Origin: Portunus trituberculatus
Taxonomy: Eukaryota; Arthropoda; Malacostraca; Decapoda; Portunidae
Length of the DNA: 64,000 nt
Direction of reading: 5' to 3'
Assembly (NCBI RefSeq): GCF_017591435.1
Contig: NC_059268.1
Span: 3,243,922 to 3,307,921, forward strand
Shown: in pieces, positions 31,731 through 43,556 of the stretch
Layout: every line of letters begins with the position of its first letter
Position numbering within the stretch: position 1 is the first letter of the stretch
The notes under the pieces: generated by a model
The model's database searches: none
What the model was told of the DNA's origin: nothing
What the model saw: the letters and a program-made list of their open reading frames with translations, nothing else
Made by a program: the position numbers and the translations under genes

Positions 31731-31978
31731 TTAACCCTTGTCTTATTGTGGACAAATTTATTTTTCCTTTCCCTACTCACGGGTAAATTTTGAAATATCA
31801 GAAAATAATATAAGATTTTTTTATTGATAAAATCCTTTTATCTTTGTAATTCTAAAAACAATGATGTACTATCCAGAGTGCTACGACCTCTGAGAAAAAA
31901 GTTATTGCGTGTTAAAGATTCCTGTCAAAACGGGTTGTTTAATCCGCGGGGTAGAAATGACGGAGTTCTGCGAGGAAG
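31731..31978. other. piggyBac-like left terminus and AT-rich stretch
   Basis: TTAA followed by CCCTTGTCTTATTGTGGAC interrupts the minisatellite. The minisatellite resumes at 45100 with AAGGGTTAA. This suggests that 31735-45099 is one insertion carrying nested elements. Only CCCTT is shared by the two ends, so the pairing is tentative. Confidence 0.4.
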
Positions 31979-32277
<299 letters not shown>

Positions 32278-32883
32278 CTATGAGGATAATGGGAAGCAAG
32301 AAATCCTTATCCTGTAAAGAAGCAGCACCATGTTGCATCACGTGACTACGTGCTTGTCACTCTCAGTATCAATTCATCAGTGATGGAGGGTAGTCAGTCA
32401 CCTCCTCTACCTTCTCCATCTCCACCTCCACCACCTCCTTCACCTCCTCCACCTCTCCCCCCCAGATGGGAACCGCCTTGTCGTGGTGGGGGGGCTTGCG
32501 TGCCCTTGTGACCTGGCGAGCTAGGCTAGAGGGGGCTTAGTCCCCTGCTCTGCCCTTTCGAGGGGGAGAGGGCTACCCATGCTAGTACGGTCGCCAGTGA
32601 GGGGCCAGACTAAATGGTTCCTACGTAGGCTGCCAGTGGACCAGCGGAGCCACTCGCTGGAGGGATCGCCCAATAGGGGCTGTCCTGTGCTGGATGGTTG
32701 GGTGTCCAGGCTGGGATGCTTTGGGAGGGGGGTCTCAGCTCTGTCGTGGACAAACATTCGTATCATGTGGGGCCTTTTTAAAACGACTGGTCCGCATGGG
32801 GACGAGGTACCCGTCCACGGCAGCCAGCGCTTCCTCCCATTGTAGTCCCAGTAGGTGGTTTCCCTTGCCCCTGGAGCCAATTT

Positions 32884-34664
32884 TTGTGTAGCTGTTTTTA
32901 TGGGAAAACACAAAAACATTCAGGTTCTCGTGAGGTGGCTGACCTGGCCCACGAGACGTCATCTTCAGGTCTGAGTAAGGAGGAGGATTCCCCTCCACAA
33001 GGGCCTCCCACAGCAGTCTCTTGTTCTGGAAGTTCTTTTGAGGGATGCATTTCTGCTGCATATGATTCTCTTGTAATGGTAAATGTTAATCCATCATTTT
33101 CCTATCATGCCTTGCACTCACTTCTCAAGGCGTATGGTACGGTTGTTCGCATTCGACTGGTTTATGATAAGGACTTTCCTTCTAACCGATGCTATGTAAC
33201 GTTTATGTCATGTGATGAAGCTCGTTTAGCTTATGAACATGTAGCATCTCTGCCCTCGCCGGCCATGGCTTTAAAACTGAATTTCTCCAGTCACGTAATA
33301 TTTCAGACAGTGACATGGATTACATCCCAAATGTTTTTGAAAACTATTTAGAGAATTCAGTTCCAGCAGTCCGCCAGATCCCACCTCCACGTTGGTTTGT
33401 GGCGTACTATAGAAATGGGCGTGGAATTTCATCCATGCCTCTCGGTACCTGTCCAAAGAAATCGGCACGATTCCTGAGGGGAATCTGAAAAAGTATGGGA
33501 AGGGGGTGCTTGTGCGAGCAAAAGATCTTACGCAAGCTAGGATGTTGCAACATCTCCCATGCCCTTCTGACAGCATGTTTGAGACTGTTAAGGCTCATCC
33601 CACCTTTAACTATAGCAAAGGTTGTGTTTATAGCCAAGACCTCTATGAATTCCCAGAAGAGGAAATACTAGCAATGTGCCCTAGCTCAGTACAAAAGGTG
33701 ACTAAGATGAGGAACTCCTCCAACATGGTCCTTCTCACTTTTTGGGTCCACCCTTCCTGACCGTGTTAATATCGGTCCTATCAACCTTAGGGTGAGGCAC
33801 TTTGTTTCTCGCCCTCTTCAGTGCTTCTCATGCTATGGGTACGGTCACGGGAAAAGCTCGTGTAAGGAAGCTTCCCGATGTGGTAATTGCTCTGCACTCG
33901 ACTCGCATTCAGAGGAGCATTGCAATGGTGCAGCTTATTGTTTTCATTGTCGTGATGCTCACCAGGTACGTTCCAGGCAATGCCCTAGGTATCGCCTGGA
34001 GCAGGACATTCTACAGCTTGCCAATAGTCAGTTTATCAGCCTCGGTAGTGCCCGCCGTGAACTCCTGTACTGCCAGAAGGATGGTACTGGTGCGACATCC
34101 TATGCTTCATTGGCCGCTCGCTCTTCGGCTGAGTCTGCCGGTCCGAAGACAAGTCCTCCTGCTACCTCTCGCTCTGTTGGGGCGGGTGGTACTGTTTATC
34201 TGGCTAACAGGTTTGCCATTTTGGCTGATGACTCGGTTGAGTCATCTCTTAGAAGTGACGAGAAAAATACGGACTTGAACAAAGTTACCCATGTAGTAGA
34301 TGTCCATTTGCCACCTGTATCTCCTAAGCCTTTCAAGGGTCTAACTAAGCGGCACCGCGGCTCTGCGGAGTCGTTAGATTTAGCTCAGCATAAGCAGTCT
34401 AAGTTTTCTCCCGGTGCTTATAATCGTGAGTCCTCCAGGGACCGCTCTGCTAGGGTAGCTCCAGTAGTTTCTGTCCAGCCTTCTGTGACGCCTTCCGTCT
34501 CAGATCGGGCTTCTTATGATGAGGACGGTCTGAGCATGGAGACGTCCGATGATATTGTCATAGCCGTCCTCGTGGACCAACTGTATCGGAAAGTGCAGTC
34601 CTGCCTGATCCTCGTCCTCCGAGGACCAGTAAAAGTGATGATAGTTCGCATCACCCACCGATAA
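32884..34664 (+). pseudogene. LINE ORF1 (gag-like) with three zinc knuckles
   Basis: Three overlapping frames. The first (32884-33351) has an RRM-like fold: SLVMVNVNPSFSYHAL and RCYVTFMSCDEARLAYEHV. The second (33506-33760) has VLVRAKDLTQARMLQHLP and YSQDLYEFPEEEI. The third (33792-34664) has CCHC knuckles CFSCYGYGHGKSSC, CGNCSALDSHSEEHC and CFHCRDAHQVRSRQC, then a Ser-rich tail. It binds element RNA in this class. Two frameshifts break it. Confidence 0.82.
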
Positions 34665-34800
34665 GCCGAAAGGCTGAGGTCCAACGACCCGGCACACCTC
34701 AATTCCCGGTGTCTTCTCGTCGTTTGATTAGTTCTAGTCAGGTCAGTCACGGGCAGCCTCAAAGGCTCGCTCGTCCACTGCACCCAAATAGTCGTCTTCA

Positions 34801-36072
34801 AGCTTCTACAATGGAACTGTAGAGGCCTTCGCGCCTCGTGGGGGGAACTCCGAGCTTTGCTGTCGGAGTTCTCTCCAGCCTGTGTAGCTCTACAAGAGAC
34901 TATGATAGGTGATAGTACTTATTCTAGTCCTCCTGGCTATCGTGGTTTTTTTAACACTCCTTTCCCTGACCAGGGCCACCACGGTGGCACAGCTATTCTA
35001 GTCCATCAGGATATACCTGTTATCCCGGTACAACTTAACTCTCCCTTCAGGTGGTTGCTGTTAAGGTCTTTATGGGACGACTGTACACCATCTGCAGTTT
35101 ATATCTACCTCCTCGGCTTCCTGTCTCCAGGGGTGAGCTTGACGGCCTGGTGCGTCAGCTGACTCCGCCTTTTCTTTGTTGGGAGATTTTAACGGCCGTC
35201 ACCCGTTGTGGGATGAAGGTGCTACTAATCCTCGTGGGGTTTTAATCGGTTCTTTTATTGAGGATGAGGGATTGGAGATTTTAAATTCTGGGGATGTTAC
35301 ACATTTCCACACTCCTACTGGGACTTTTACAGCTATCGATCTTTCTCTTTGTACATCTAATTCTTTCCTTGATTTTAATTGGCGAGTCCTACCGGATTTA
35401 CACGGTAGTGACCACTTTCCGATTTTATTGCAATCTGTGAAATCTGAGCCACAGTCCCGGCCACCACGCTGGGTTTTAGACAAGGCAGATTGGCGTCGAT
35501 TCACAGACCTTAGCTCTTTTATTCGTCCGCTTGCTGACTTTTCTACTTGTGCTGAGGCTGTTGATTATTTTACTGATTTTTTAATTTCTTTAGCCCTTCA
35601 GACAATCCCTAGGACGTCAGGTCGCTTTCCTAAGCGTCCCGTTCCTTGGTGGAACGCAGCATGCACTGCAGCGGTTAAAGAGAAACGGTCAGCTTTCTCT
35701 CGTCTCCGGCGACATCGTGGGGACCCACAGTGCCTGGAAGTTTTTCGGCGATGCCGAGCTCGGGCCCGCCGCATTTTGAAAGAGGCACAAAGAGCCTCGT
35801 GGAAAGCCTATATCTCTACCATAAACGTCCGCACCCCTCTTACGGATGTCTTCAACAAAGTCCGCCGAATTGCTGGGAAGTATTCTGCTGCTTCCCCACC
35901 AATTTTGTTGTCTGCTGGGCGAACGGTGGCAGACCCTAGGAATGTCGCTGACCTCTTTGCGGAGCACTTTGCCAGTGTTTCCCAGAGGCATCCTGCAGCT
36001 CCGGGCGCACGTCACCGCCAGAGAATGGAATCTCTCGGCATAAACTTTTCTTCTGCTGGAGGAGTCTTATAA
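34801..36072 (+). pseudogene. LINE ORF2 endonuclease domain
   Basis: LLQWNCRGLRASWGELRALL, ALQETM (Glu), then in a second frame GDFNGRHPLWDEG, AIDLSLCTSN and LHGSDHFPILL: the full set of EEP endonuclease motifs. A frame change between about 35040 and 35176 separates the N- and C-terminal parts. The linker to the RT (35450-36072) is Arg-rich. Confidence 0.88.
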
Positions 36073-36094
36073 TGTCCCTTTCTCTGCTTCCGAG

Positions 36095-38495
36095 TTGCGG
36101 ACCGCTTTGTCCCAGTGTCATGACTCTTCTCCTGGGCCAGATGATATACCTTATGCCTTCTTGCGCCACATGTCTGACACTGCTTTTAACTTTCTTTTAA
36201 ATCTTTATAATATGATTTGGCATACCGGTGACTTTCCATCTTCTTGGGCTGTGGCAGTGGTTCTCCCATTTCCGAAGCCTGGGAAAGATAATCTCCAGGC
36301 TACGAACTACCGTCCTATATATTTAACGTCCTGTATTTGCAAAGTGTTAGAAAAGATGGTAAATATAAGACTCATGTGGTATTTGGAGAGGGGGAAGTAC
36401 TTGTCACCGGTACAGTACGGCTTCCGAAAGATGAGGTCTACTACTGATGCTCTTTTATCCCTAGAGTCTTCCATTTGTGAGGCCTTCGCTAATCACCACC
36501 ATCAAGTAACAGTCTTTTTTGACCTGGAGAAGGCCTACAACACGGCTTGGTGTCATGGCATTTTACAGTCTTTGTTTAATTTTGGCCTTCAGGGCCACCT
36601 TCCTATTTTTATCCAGCAGTTTTTATCCAGCCGTTTTTTACGGGTTCGAGTTGGGAGTGTTCTCTCCGATGCTACAGCTTTAAATGATGGTGTCCCACAG
36701 GGAAGTATTCTTAGTGTTACGCTATTCGCAGTTGCAATAAATGGTGTTATAGATACTCTACCGGATGGCATTCACAGTTCTTTATATGTGGACGACTTGT
36801 GCATCTCTTTGCTGCTTCTAGGATGTCACTGATTGAGCGCAAGCTCCAACTGGCGATCAATAGGGTGTCCAGTTGGGCCAACATGAACGGTTTTCGATTC
36901 TCCACCTCGAAGACCGTAGCCATGCATTTTGTCGCAACCGTGGTGTCCATCCAGACCCGGATTTATACCTCGCCAATAGACACCTCTCATGCGTGGAGGC
37001 GACTCGATATCTTGGCCTTTTATTTGACAACCGTCTCACCTGGGTTCCCCATTTTCGCTCTCTTAAGGCGTCTTGTCGGCAGGCACTATCCCTTCTTCGG
37101 GTTTTAAGTCATACCTCTTGGGGTGCGGACAGGGACACGTTGCTGTTGCTTCACCGTACACTCATACTTCCGAAGCTGGAATACGGCTGTGAGATCTACT
37201 CATCCGCAACAGATGCACGACTACGCTCGCTTGACCCCGTGCATCATGCTGGGGTCCGCTTGGCTACGGGTGCATTTCGGACATCTCCAATACCTAGCCT
37301 TCTAGTGGATGCTGGTTTCTGGCCGCTCGACCTCCGGCGCCAGTCTTCGATGCTCCGGTGTTGGTTTCGCACCCACCGTCTGCCTGATTTTGTCCCCTGT
37401 GTGTCAATGTTGCGGGACTCGCGCTCGCAGGCGTATGTCACTCGACCGAGTCTCCCTAAACCTTTTGGCCTACGTGTTGCAAATCTCATGGCAGAGTTAT
37501 CTATCGACCCCACTCCTGTGTACTCTTTCCGTCTCCCGCGAGTTGGTAATTGGCAGCTTCCTGTTATCTCATTATGCCCTGCCATGGATGGCAAGAAGGA
37601 TTTTTGCCAGCTCTGTCCCACACACGGTTTTAGAACACTTTTTATGCATTCTGATGATATCCCTGTTTTTACTGATGGCTCCAAATCCGACTCAGGCGTT
37701 GGATTTAGTGTGGTTTTCCTCTTTTATCGGTCTGGCAGCCTTCCTTCAGTGGCGTCCGTTTTTACTGCGGAGCTGTCTGCCATAGTCCTAGCTTTACAAA
37801 TAATTTTTACTCTACCGGTTTCGTCTTTTACAATTTTTAGTGACTGTCGCAGTGCTCTTACTTCTCTCTCTTGCACTATATCCTTTAACCCTTTGGTTTT
37901 ATCAGCCCTGGAGTGGCTATACCTTCTTACACAACGAGGATATCGTGTTGGGTTCTGTTGGGTTCCTGGTCATGTTGGTGTTCCAGGGAATGAACATGCA
38001 GATCGCCTCGCTAAACAGGCAGCAAGTCGCGCTCCATCTCCTGCGTCTGTTCCGTTTCGAGATGTCTTTCCTCTAATTCGTGAGGCAGTTGCAGCAATCT
38101 GGCAGAGGAGATGGCTAACGGGGGTCGCAACCTCGAAAATGGGAGAGATCACTATTTCCTCTATCCCTCACTGGACATACACCCATGTTCGAGATCGACG
38201 TTTACAGACTTTATTGGCGCGACTGCGTATAGGTCACACGTACCTTACACAGAGGTACCTGTTGACCAGGAACCCTCAACCTTACTGTGATGACTGTCTG
38301 GTGCCGCTTACCGTGCGGCACCTATTGGTAGAGTGCCCTAGTTTGATAGAGTTACGACACCGCTACCTCTACCGCTGTCGTGGTAGAGATAGCGGTGTCT
38401 ATTATATCTCAAAGGTCCTTGGACCAAAGTGTCTAGCTCAAGGCCATGACGTTTTTAGATTTTTGGGAGAAGCTGGCCTTCTCCCAAAGCTGTGA
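36095..38495 (+). pseudogene. LINE ORF2 reverse transcriptase and RNase H
   Basis: RT: SPGPDDIPYAFLRHM, NYRPIYLTSCICKVLEKM, motif A VFFDLEKAYNTAW, motif B DGVPQGSILS and motif C LYVDDLCIS. After a frameshift near 36830: YLGLLFDNRLTW. RNase H around 37670-38030 has FTDGSKSDSGVGF, TAELSAIVLAL, FSDCRSAL and GNEHADRLAKQAA, giving the D-E-D-D catalytic set. A C-terminal finger (CDDCLVPLTVRHLLVEC) precedes the stop at 38495. RNase H removes the RNA template. Confidence 0.92.
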
Positions 38496-39205
38496 TCTTT
38501 ATTTAATTTTAATATATGTATTTTAATGTTTTATGTATATTATTGTAGCTTTTTGTTTTTAATTACCATTAATTTTATCGTTTTCACTTGTTTTAGCTAT
38601 TTTATGCATTTTATTTAAGTTTATTATATGTATTTTTAATGTTTTATTGAATTTTATTGTAGTTTTAGTATTTTTTGTTACCTTTGATTTTATCTTTTTT
38701 AATTTCTTTTAGTTTAAAAGTAAAATATCGTAGCGGCGCCATATGACCGTTGATGTTGCGGCGCCTAATATTAAAATCCATCCATCCTCCACCTCCTCCA
38801 CCTCCTCCTATATCTACTTCACCACCATCATTGCCTCCTCCTGCACCCTCTCACCCTCCATCACCACACCCTTCAACAATTTGACCTACACCTGAGTCCT
38901 CTTCTTCCTCCTCACCTTCACTACTCGTCTCCTCACCCTCAATTTGTTTTGGTGGCGATCCTTTATCTCTTTCTGTCACTCCCTCCTTATCTGCTGTACT
39001 TGTGCATTCCCACCTCGCCGATCTGTCTCCACCTTCTTCTCTTGTAGTATCTCCCCCTTCCGTTATTTCTTCTTCTCCTTCTTCTGTTTCTAGCTTTGTA
39101 AATTATATGGAGGAACAGTCCCTAACCTCTTTCGAGGAGTCCGAGGAGGAATTATTCCCTGAGGAGGAATATATTTGTCAGGTCCCTGGTACCCCGGAGG
39201 AGTAA

Positions 39206-39489
39206 ATGGTAAGTGTTGTCTAAATTATTACTTTATTTCTGTAATCCTAGTCTAACAGTAAGCTCTATTACAACTGAAAAGAAAGAGAATGAAAATTTGT
39301 ATACGGGAATGAACTGGAGCAGAACAAAACAAAATCTGGCAACACTAGTGCGATGACACGTGCTGGCCCACAGGGTAGTAAAGGTCGGGGGGAGTGAAGG
39401 GAGGAATCGGAGGAGCCATCAAGCGGGTGTAAGAAAGCTGCATCTGCAAACTCTGGAATAAAAGAGATTACATGTAAACATATCTTATG

Positions 39490-39490
<1 letters not shown>
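39206..39490. other. No feature recognised
   Basis: Begins ATGGTAAGTG, a possible donor right after the Pro/Ser-rich frame. AATAAA occurs near 39460. Confidence 0.4.

Positions 39491-39564
<74 letters not shown>
39491..39564. repeat. (TG)n microsatellite
   Basis: About 74 bp of pure TG, left of SINE copy E. Confidence 0.97.
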
Positions 39565-39568
<4 letters not shown>

Positions 39569-39842
39569 TCACCTCGGTCGCCTACTGGTCACCCAGCCAG
39601 TCTTCCCTATTATGGAGCGAGCTCAGAGCTCATAGACTGATCTTCGGGTAGGACTGAAACCACAACACACTCCACACACCGGGAAAGCGAGGCCACAACC
39701 CCTCCAGTTACATCCCGTACCTATTTACTGCTAGGTGAACACACCCTACACATTAAGAGGCTTGCCCATTTGCCTCGCTGTGCCAGGACTCGAACCCGGC
39801 CCTCTCGATTGTGAGTCGAGCGTGCTAACCACTACACTACGC

Positions 39843-39843
<1 letters not shown>
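39565..39843 (-). mobile_element. tRNA-derived SINE, copy E
   Basis: Same subfamily as copy C. The head has GTAGTGTAGTGGTTAG and GGGTTCGAGTCC with anticodon CAC. The 3' tail is GACCGAGGTGAATTACACAC. (TG)n lies directly on both sides. Confidence 0.88.

Positions 39844-39897
<54 letters not shown>
39844..39897. repeat. (GT)n between SINE E and a LINE
   Basis: Pure GT joins the SINE head to the LINE 3' end. Confidence 0.97.
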
Positions 39898-39899
<2 letters not shown>

Positions 39900-40133
39900 T
39901 TACCTAGTTGTACCTAGTTGTAGTTTTACAGGGCCTGGGCTTTATGCTCGTGTGGTCCCGTCTCCATATCTACACTTATCCAATCTTACTTTAAAAGTGT
40001 GCACACTCGTTGCAGACACTACTTCTTCATCTAAACTGTTCCACGTCTCAATACATCTCTGCGGGAAACTATATTTTTTAATATCTCTCAGACATCTTCC
40101 TTTTCTCAGCTTTTTACTATGTGATCTTGTGCC

Positions 40134-41755
40134 TCAGATGTCATATTCTTCTCTCAGGATCAGTTTCTCATTATCCACTTGGTCCATTCCGTTGATCAAT
40201 TTATAAACTTGTATCAGGTCTCCTCTCTCCCTTCTTTGTTCCAGGGTTGGTAGATCCATAGCCTTTAGTCTCGCCTCATATGTCATCCCTTCAAATTCTG
40301 GAACCATTCTTGTAGCTATTCTTTGTAGCCTCTCCAATTTCCTTTTGTGTTTCTTTTTATGAGGGGTCCACACTACTGCATCTTCCAATCTGGGTCTTAT
40401 TATAGTACTTATCAATTTCTTCATCATTTCTTTGTCCATGTAGTGAAATGTTATTCCAATATTCCTTAGCAAATTATATGTTTCTCTAAAAATTCTATCA
40501 ATATGGCTAACTGGTTGATTGTTTTCTTCCATCGTCACTCCTAAGTCCTTTTCCTTTTTGACTTCCTCCAGTTCTACTCCATCTCCCATCTTATAGATTC
40601 CCACAGGTCGTCTTTCACTCTTTCGCATTTCCATGACATGGCTTTTGTTCACATTGAATTCCATTTCCCACTTCTTACTCCATTCCCAGATCTTATTTAG
40701 GTCTTGCAGTATTTCACAATCCTCCTTTTGCTTTATAACTGCACAGTTTCGTATCATCCGCAAACAAATTTATGTAGCTGTTCACTCCTTCTGGCATGTC
40801 GTTAATGTAAATGAGGAAAAGTATTGATGCCAATACTAACCCCTGTGGCACTCCGCTTTCTACTGCTCTCCACTTGGACTTCATATCTTTAACTACCGTC
40901 CTTATTTCTCTCCCCCTCAAATAATTTTCTATCCATCTCAATGTGCTTCCTTTTAAGTCACCCTTCTCCTCTAACTTCCACAGTAATCTTGCGTGTGGCA
41001 CTTTGTCAAACGCCTTTTTTTAAATCCAAATAAATGAAGTCAACCCATCCCTCTCTCTCTTGTACTGTATCAACTATTCTAGAATAGAAACTCAATAAAT
41101 TAGTTACACAAGACTGTCCTTTTCTAAAACCAAATTGGCTATTTGATATTAATTTGTTGTCTTCAAGGAACTCGATCCATTGTTTCTTTATTATTCTTTC
41201 ACACATCTTGCATATTACACTAGTTAGTGATACTGGTCTGTAATTTAAAGGTTCTTCCTTCCTTCCGCTCTTATATATGGGAACCACCTTAGCTCTTTTC
41301 CATTCTACTGGCACTGTTCCATTTCCTATTGAGCATTTTATTATGTTGTATATAGGACTTGCTAGTTCTTCCCTATATTCTTTCAGTATTCTGCCTGAGA
41401 CTTCATCCGGTCCCATTGCCTTTTCTCTTCATCCAGTTCCTTCATTAACTCTTTTATTTCAAGCTTGGTTACTTTAATCTCTTTCATATAGATTGTCTCT
41501 CTATTACTCTGTGGCCTCTCAAATTTGGTTTTCCTTAGTAAAGACCTGGAATTTTTTATTTAATAGTTCTGCCATACTTTTTGGGTCTTCCACCATCCCG
41601 TTCTCTCCTTTTAACCTTTCTATTGTTTCTTTTTGCTTAATTTTTCCATTTATGAATCTATAGAACAATTTTGGTTGCTCCTTACATTTTTCGACAATAT
41701 CTTTTTCAAAGTTCTTTTCCTCTTCCTTCCTCACCTTAACATATTCATTTCTCAC
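40134..41755 (-). pseudogene. LINE ORF2 reverse transcriptase and C-terminus
   Basis: Linker 41519-41755. Fingers/palm 41006-41416 with NYRPVSLTSVICKMCER, SQFGFRKGQSC and YLDLKKG. A frameshift at a T7 run near 41015-41021 breaks motif A. Palm 40714-41001 has SGVPQGLVLASILF and motif C LFADDTKLC. Thumb and C-terminus 40134-40763 have RPRLEDAVVWTPHKKKHKRK and TLEQRRERGDLIQVYKLING. Inactive as assembled. Confidence 0.9.
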
Positions 41756-41908
41756 TGCTTTGAAGGTTTCCTTATTTGCTGGATTCCTATTTCTCCTCCA
41801 CCTTTTCCATGCTCCATCTCTTTTCTCCGTTGCCTTGGCACACCTTGCATTAAACCAATCTTTCTTTCCTTCTTCTTTAGGTCTATATTTTGGGACATAT
41901 TCCCTGAC

Positions 41909-42845
41909 TCATGTTTTGTATATTTCCAAAAATAAGTTATATTTGTCTTGCATTGTCTCTGAGTTTTCCATCTCCTCCCAGTCTATGTTTTTAAAATAGT
42001 TCTTGAGATTCTCAATATCAGCCTTTCTGTAATTTAATCGGTCTCCTTTGTATGAATCGTCTCTATCTTCCTTTCCCTCTTCTATATCTATTTCTAAAAT
42101 TACATGGTCACTCTTTCCCAATGGGCACTTATATCTTATATCATCATTCATTTGTATACCCCTTGTAAAAACTAGGTCCAATCTCGCCGGCTCGTCGTTT
42201 CCTCTGAATCTTGTGCATTCCTTTACTCTCTGGTCCATCATATTGTCTATCGTTAGGTTCAGGAATCTTTCTCCCCAGGCTTCTTCCCCCATACCACTTT
42301 CATAATTTTCCCAGTCCACTTCTTTACAGTTGAAATCTACTAATATCACTTTTCTCCATTCTTTAACGATTCTCATTAGACTTCTTATTGTGTCATCTAT
42401 CATGTCTTTATATTCTTGATTGGTCCATGAATTTGTTTTTGGTGGCACATATGTTACAATGATTGTTATCTCTTTTTTATTAATATGTATCTTAATATAC
42501 AATACTTCTGCTTTTCCTTCCCCACATTCCATTTCATTTATCACTATCTCTTTCCTTAACATAATCATGACTCCTCCTCCTCCTTTACCCACTATGTCTC
42601 TTCTCCATACATTATACCTATTGTCCAAGTCTATTTTGATTGCTTTATTTAGTTTTGTTTCAGCCAGGCATACAATATCTGGATTTTTTTTCCTTATGTA
42701 ATCTCTTAATTCTAATTTACTTGATAAAACCCCGTCTATGTTCGTATACATCATTTTTAGTCTTTTGCCTTTATCATTTTTAGTTAAAATTTTTCCACTT
42801 TTTTCTCTTCCTTCTCGTTTATATACCATTTCCTTATCCTGTCTC

Positions 42846-42846
<1 letters not shown>
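41909..42846 (-). pseudogene. LINE ORF2 endonuclease
   Basis: MMYTNIDGVLSSKLELRDYI, CLAETKLNK (Glu), VDFNCKEVDW in the place of GDFN, RLDLVFTRGI and GKSDHVILEIDI are all in one frame. The reading frame seems to extend into the flanking CA repeat (His-Thr codons), which is not element sequence. The Gly-to-Val change before DFN is the only visible motif change. It is followed by a linker in the same frame. Confidence 0.9.

Positions 42847-42887
<41 letters not shown>
42847..42887. repeat. (GT)n at the LINE 5' break
   Basis: About 40 bp of GT at the truncation point. Confidence 0.96.
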
Positions 42888-42888
<1 letters not shown>

Positions 42889-43014
42889 CTTTTGTACAAA
42901 CATTCATGTGGTTATGTATACTATATTCAAGAAACACTCATTCACTTTACCTTGTGAAATAATGGAAGATGATCTGTTTGATGGCAATAAAAGATACACC
43001 AACATCTGCCTGAA

Positions 43015-43500
43015 GGATACAGTCCTCTCTCCCCGCTCCCTGTGATAAGGAGAGAAGGGGAGATATTTTTAGGCGCACAGAGTTGCCCTCCCTCACACCC
43101 GACACTCATATTTCGTGTAAAATCAGTGTACAGTGAATCTTACAAGACGTAATACTCTTTTTGTCAGTATAATGTAAAGTTATATTTACCTTGCAACTGG
43201 TAGCTTTGTAGAATTCCTATGTAGAACTCTGTACTAGATCATCTTGCTGATACACCACGTACTGTTTGCTTGAAGGGAACAGGCCTCCCTCTCTCTTGCT
43301 GCCCCTGTGATAAGGAAAGAAGATAATGTAGGCACATAGCTGCCCAACCTCACATCCAAACATTTACCCTGTCATATATTGTGTAAAATCAGTATTCAGT
43401 AAATCTTACAAGTAATACTTATTTTGTTAGTACAACGTAAAGTTATATTTATCTTGCAATTGGTAGAATGTAGAGCTCCGTACTAGGTCATCTTGCCATA
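43015..43500. repeat. Degenerate direct duplication, about 250 bp
   Basis: 43020-43250 and 43270-43500 share CCCTGTGATAAGGA, GTAAAATCAGT, GTAAAGTTATATTTA and CTTGCAA-TGGTAG blocks in order. It may be the 3' terminal region of the neighbouring piggyBac element. Confidence 0.7.
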
Positions 43501-43556
43501 TGTTGCTCCTTATACATGTATCACTATATCTAAACAGTTCTCTTTCCCACTTATTA

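Larger units (their letters stand above)
28513..31734 (+). repeat. 3.4-kb tandem segmental unit, copy 2
   Basis: Same order of parts as copy 1, with (GA)n at 28782-28823, (TC)n at 29914-29984, a (TC)n/(CTT)n/(CTC)n tract at 30209-30429 and the minisatellite at 30640-31730. The LINE fragment at 28268-28512 lies just upstream, between copies 1 and 2. It ends at TTAA followed by CCCTTGTCTTATTG, a piggyBac-like terminus. Confidence 0.92.
32456..38789 (+). mobile_element. Near full-length LINE with RNase H (I-group-like)
   Basis: About 6.3 kb. The 5' UTR carries GGTGGGGGGGCTTGCGTGCC. It is followed by an ORF1 with an RRM-like region and three zinc knuckles, then endonuclease, RT, RNase H and a C-terminal finger. 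A 15-bp target duplication, CACCTCCTCCACCTC, lies at 32441-32455 and 38790-38804. The context is a CCT-rich repeat, so chance contributes to that match. The 3' end is AT-rich with TTAAAATCCATCCATCC and no poly-A. ORF1 plus RNase H place it in the I/R1-like assemblage (inference). Confidence 0.9.
32383..39205 (+). pseudogene. Pro/Ser-rich frame split by a LINE
   Basis: ATG at 32383 opens MEGSQSPPLPSPSPPPP-like sequence up to 32455. The LINE (32456-38789) then interrupts it. After the 15-bp duplicated target the same frame resumes at 38790 with Pro/Ser-rich codons, meets a TGA at 38882-38884, and continues open to 39205 with an acidic end (SFEESEEELFPEEEYICQVP). Frame continuity across the target duplication is exact. 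No family is recognised; low-complexity composition makes coding status uncertain. Confidence 0.4.
39898..42846 (-). mobile_element. LINE of the microsatellite-bounded family, longest copy
   Basis: ORF2 is nearly complete (endonuclease, RT, C-terminus) and the 3' UTR ends with ACTAGGTAAATACACACAC. ORF1 is absent: the 5' end stops at (GT)n (42847-42887). Its 3' tail also merges with (GT)n (39844-39897). Confidence 0.92.
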
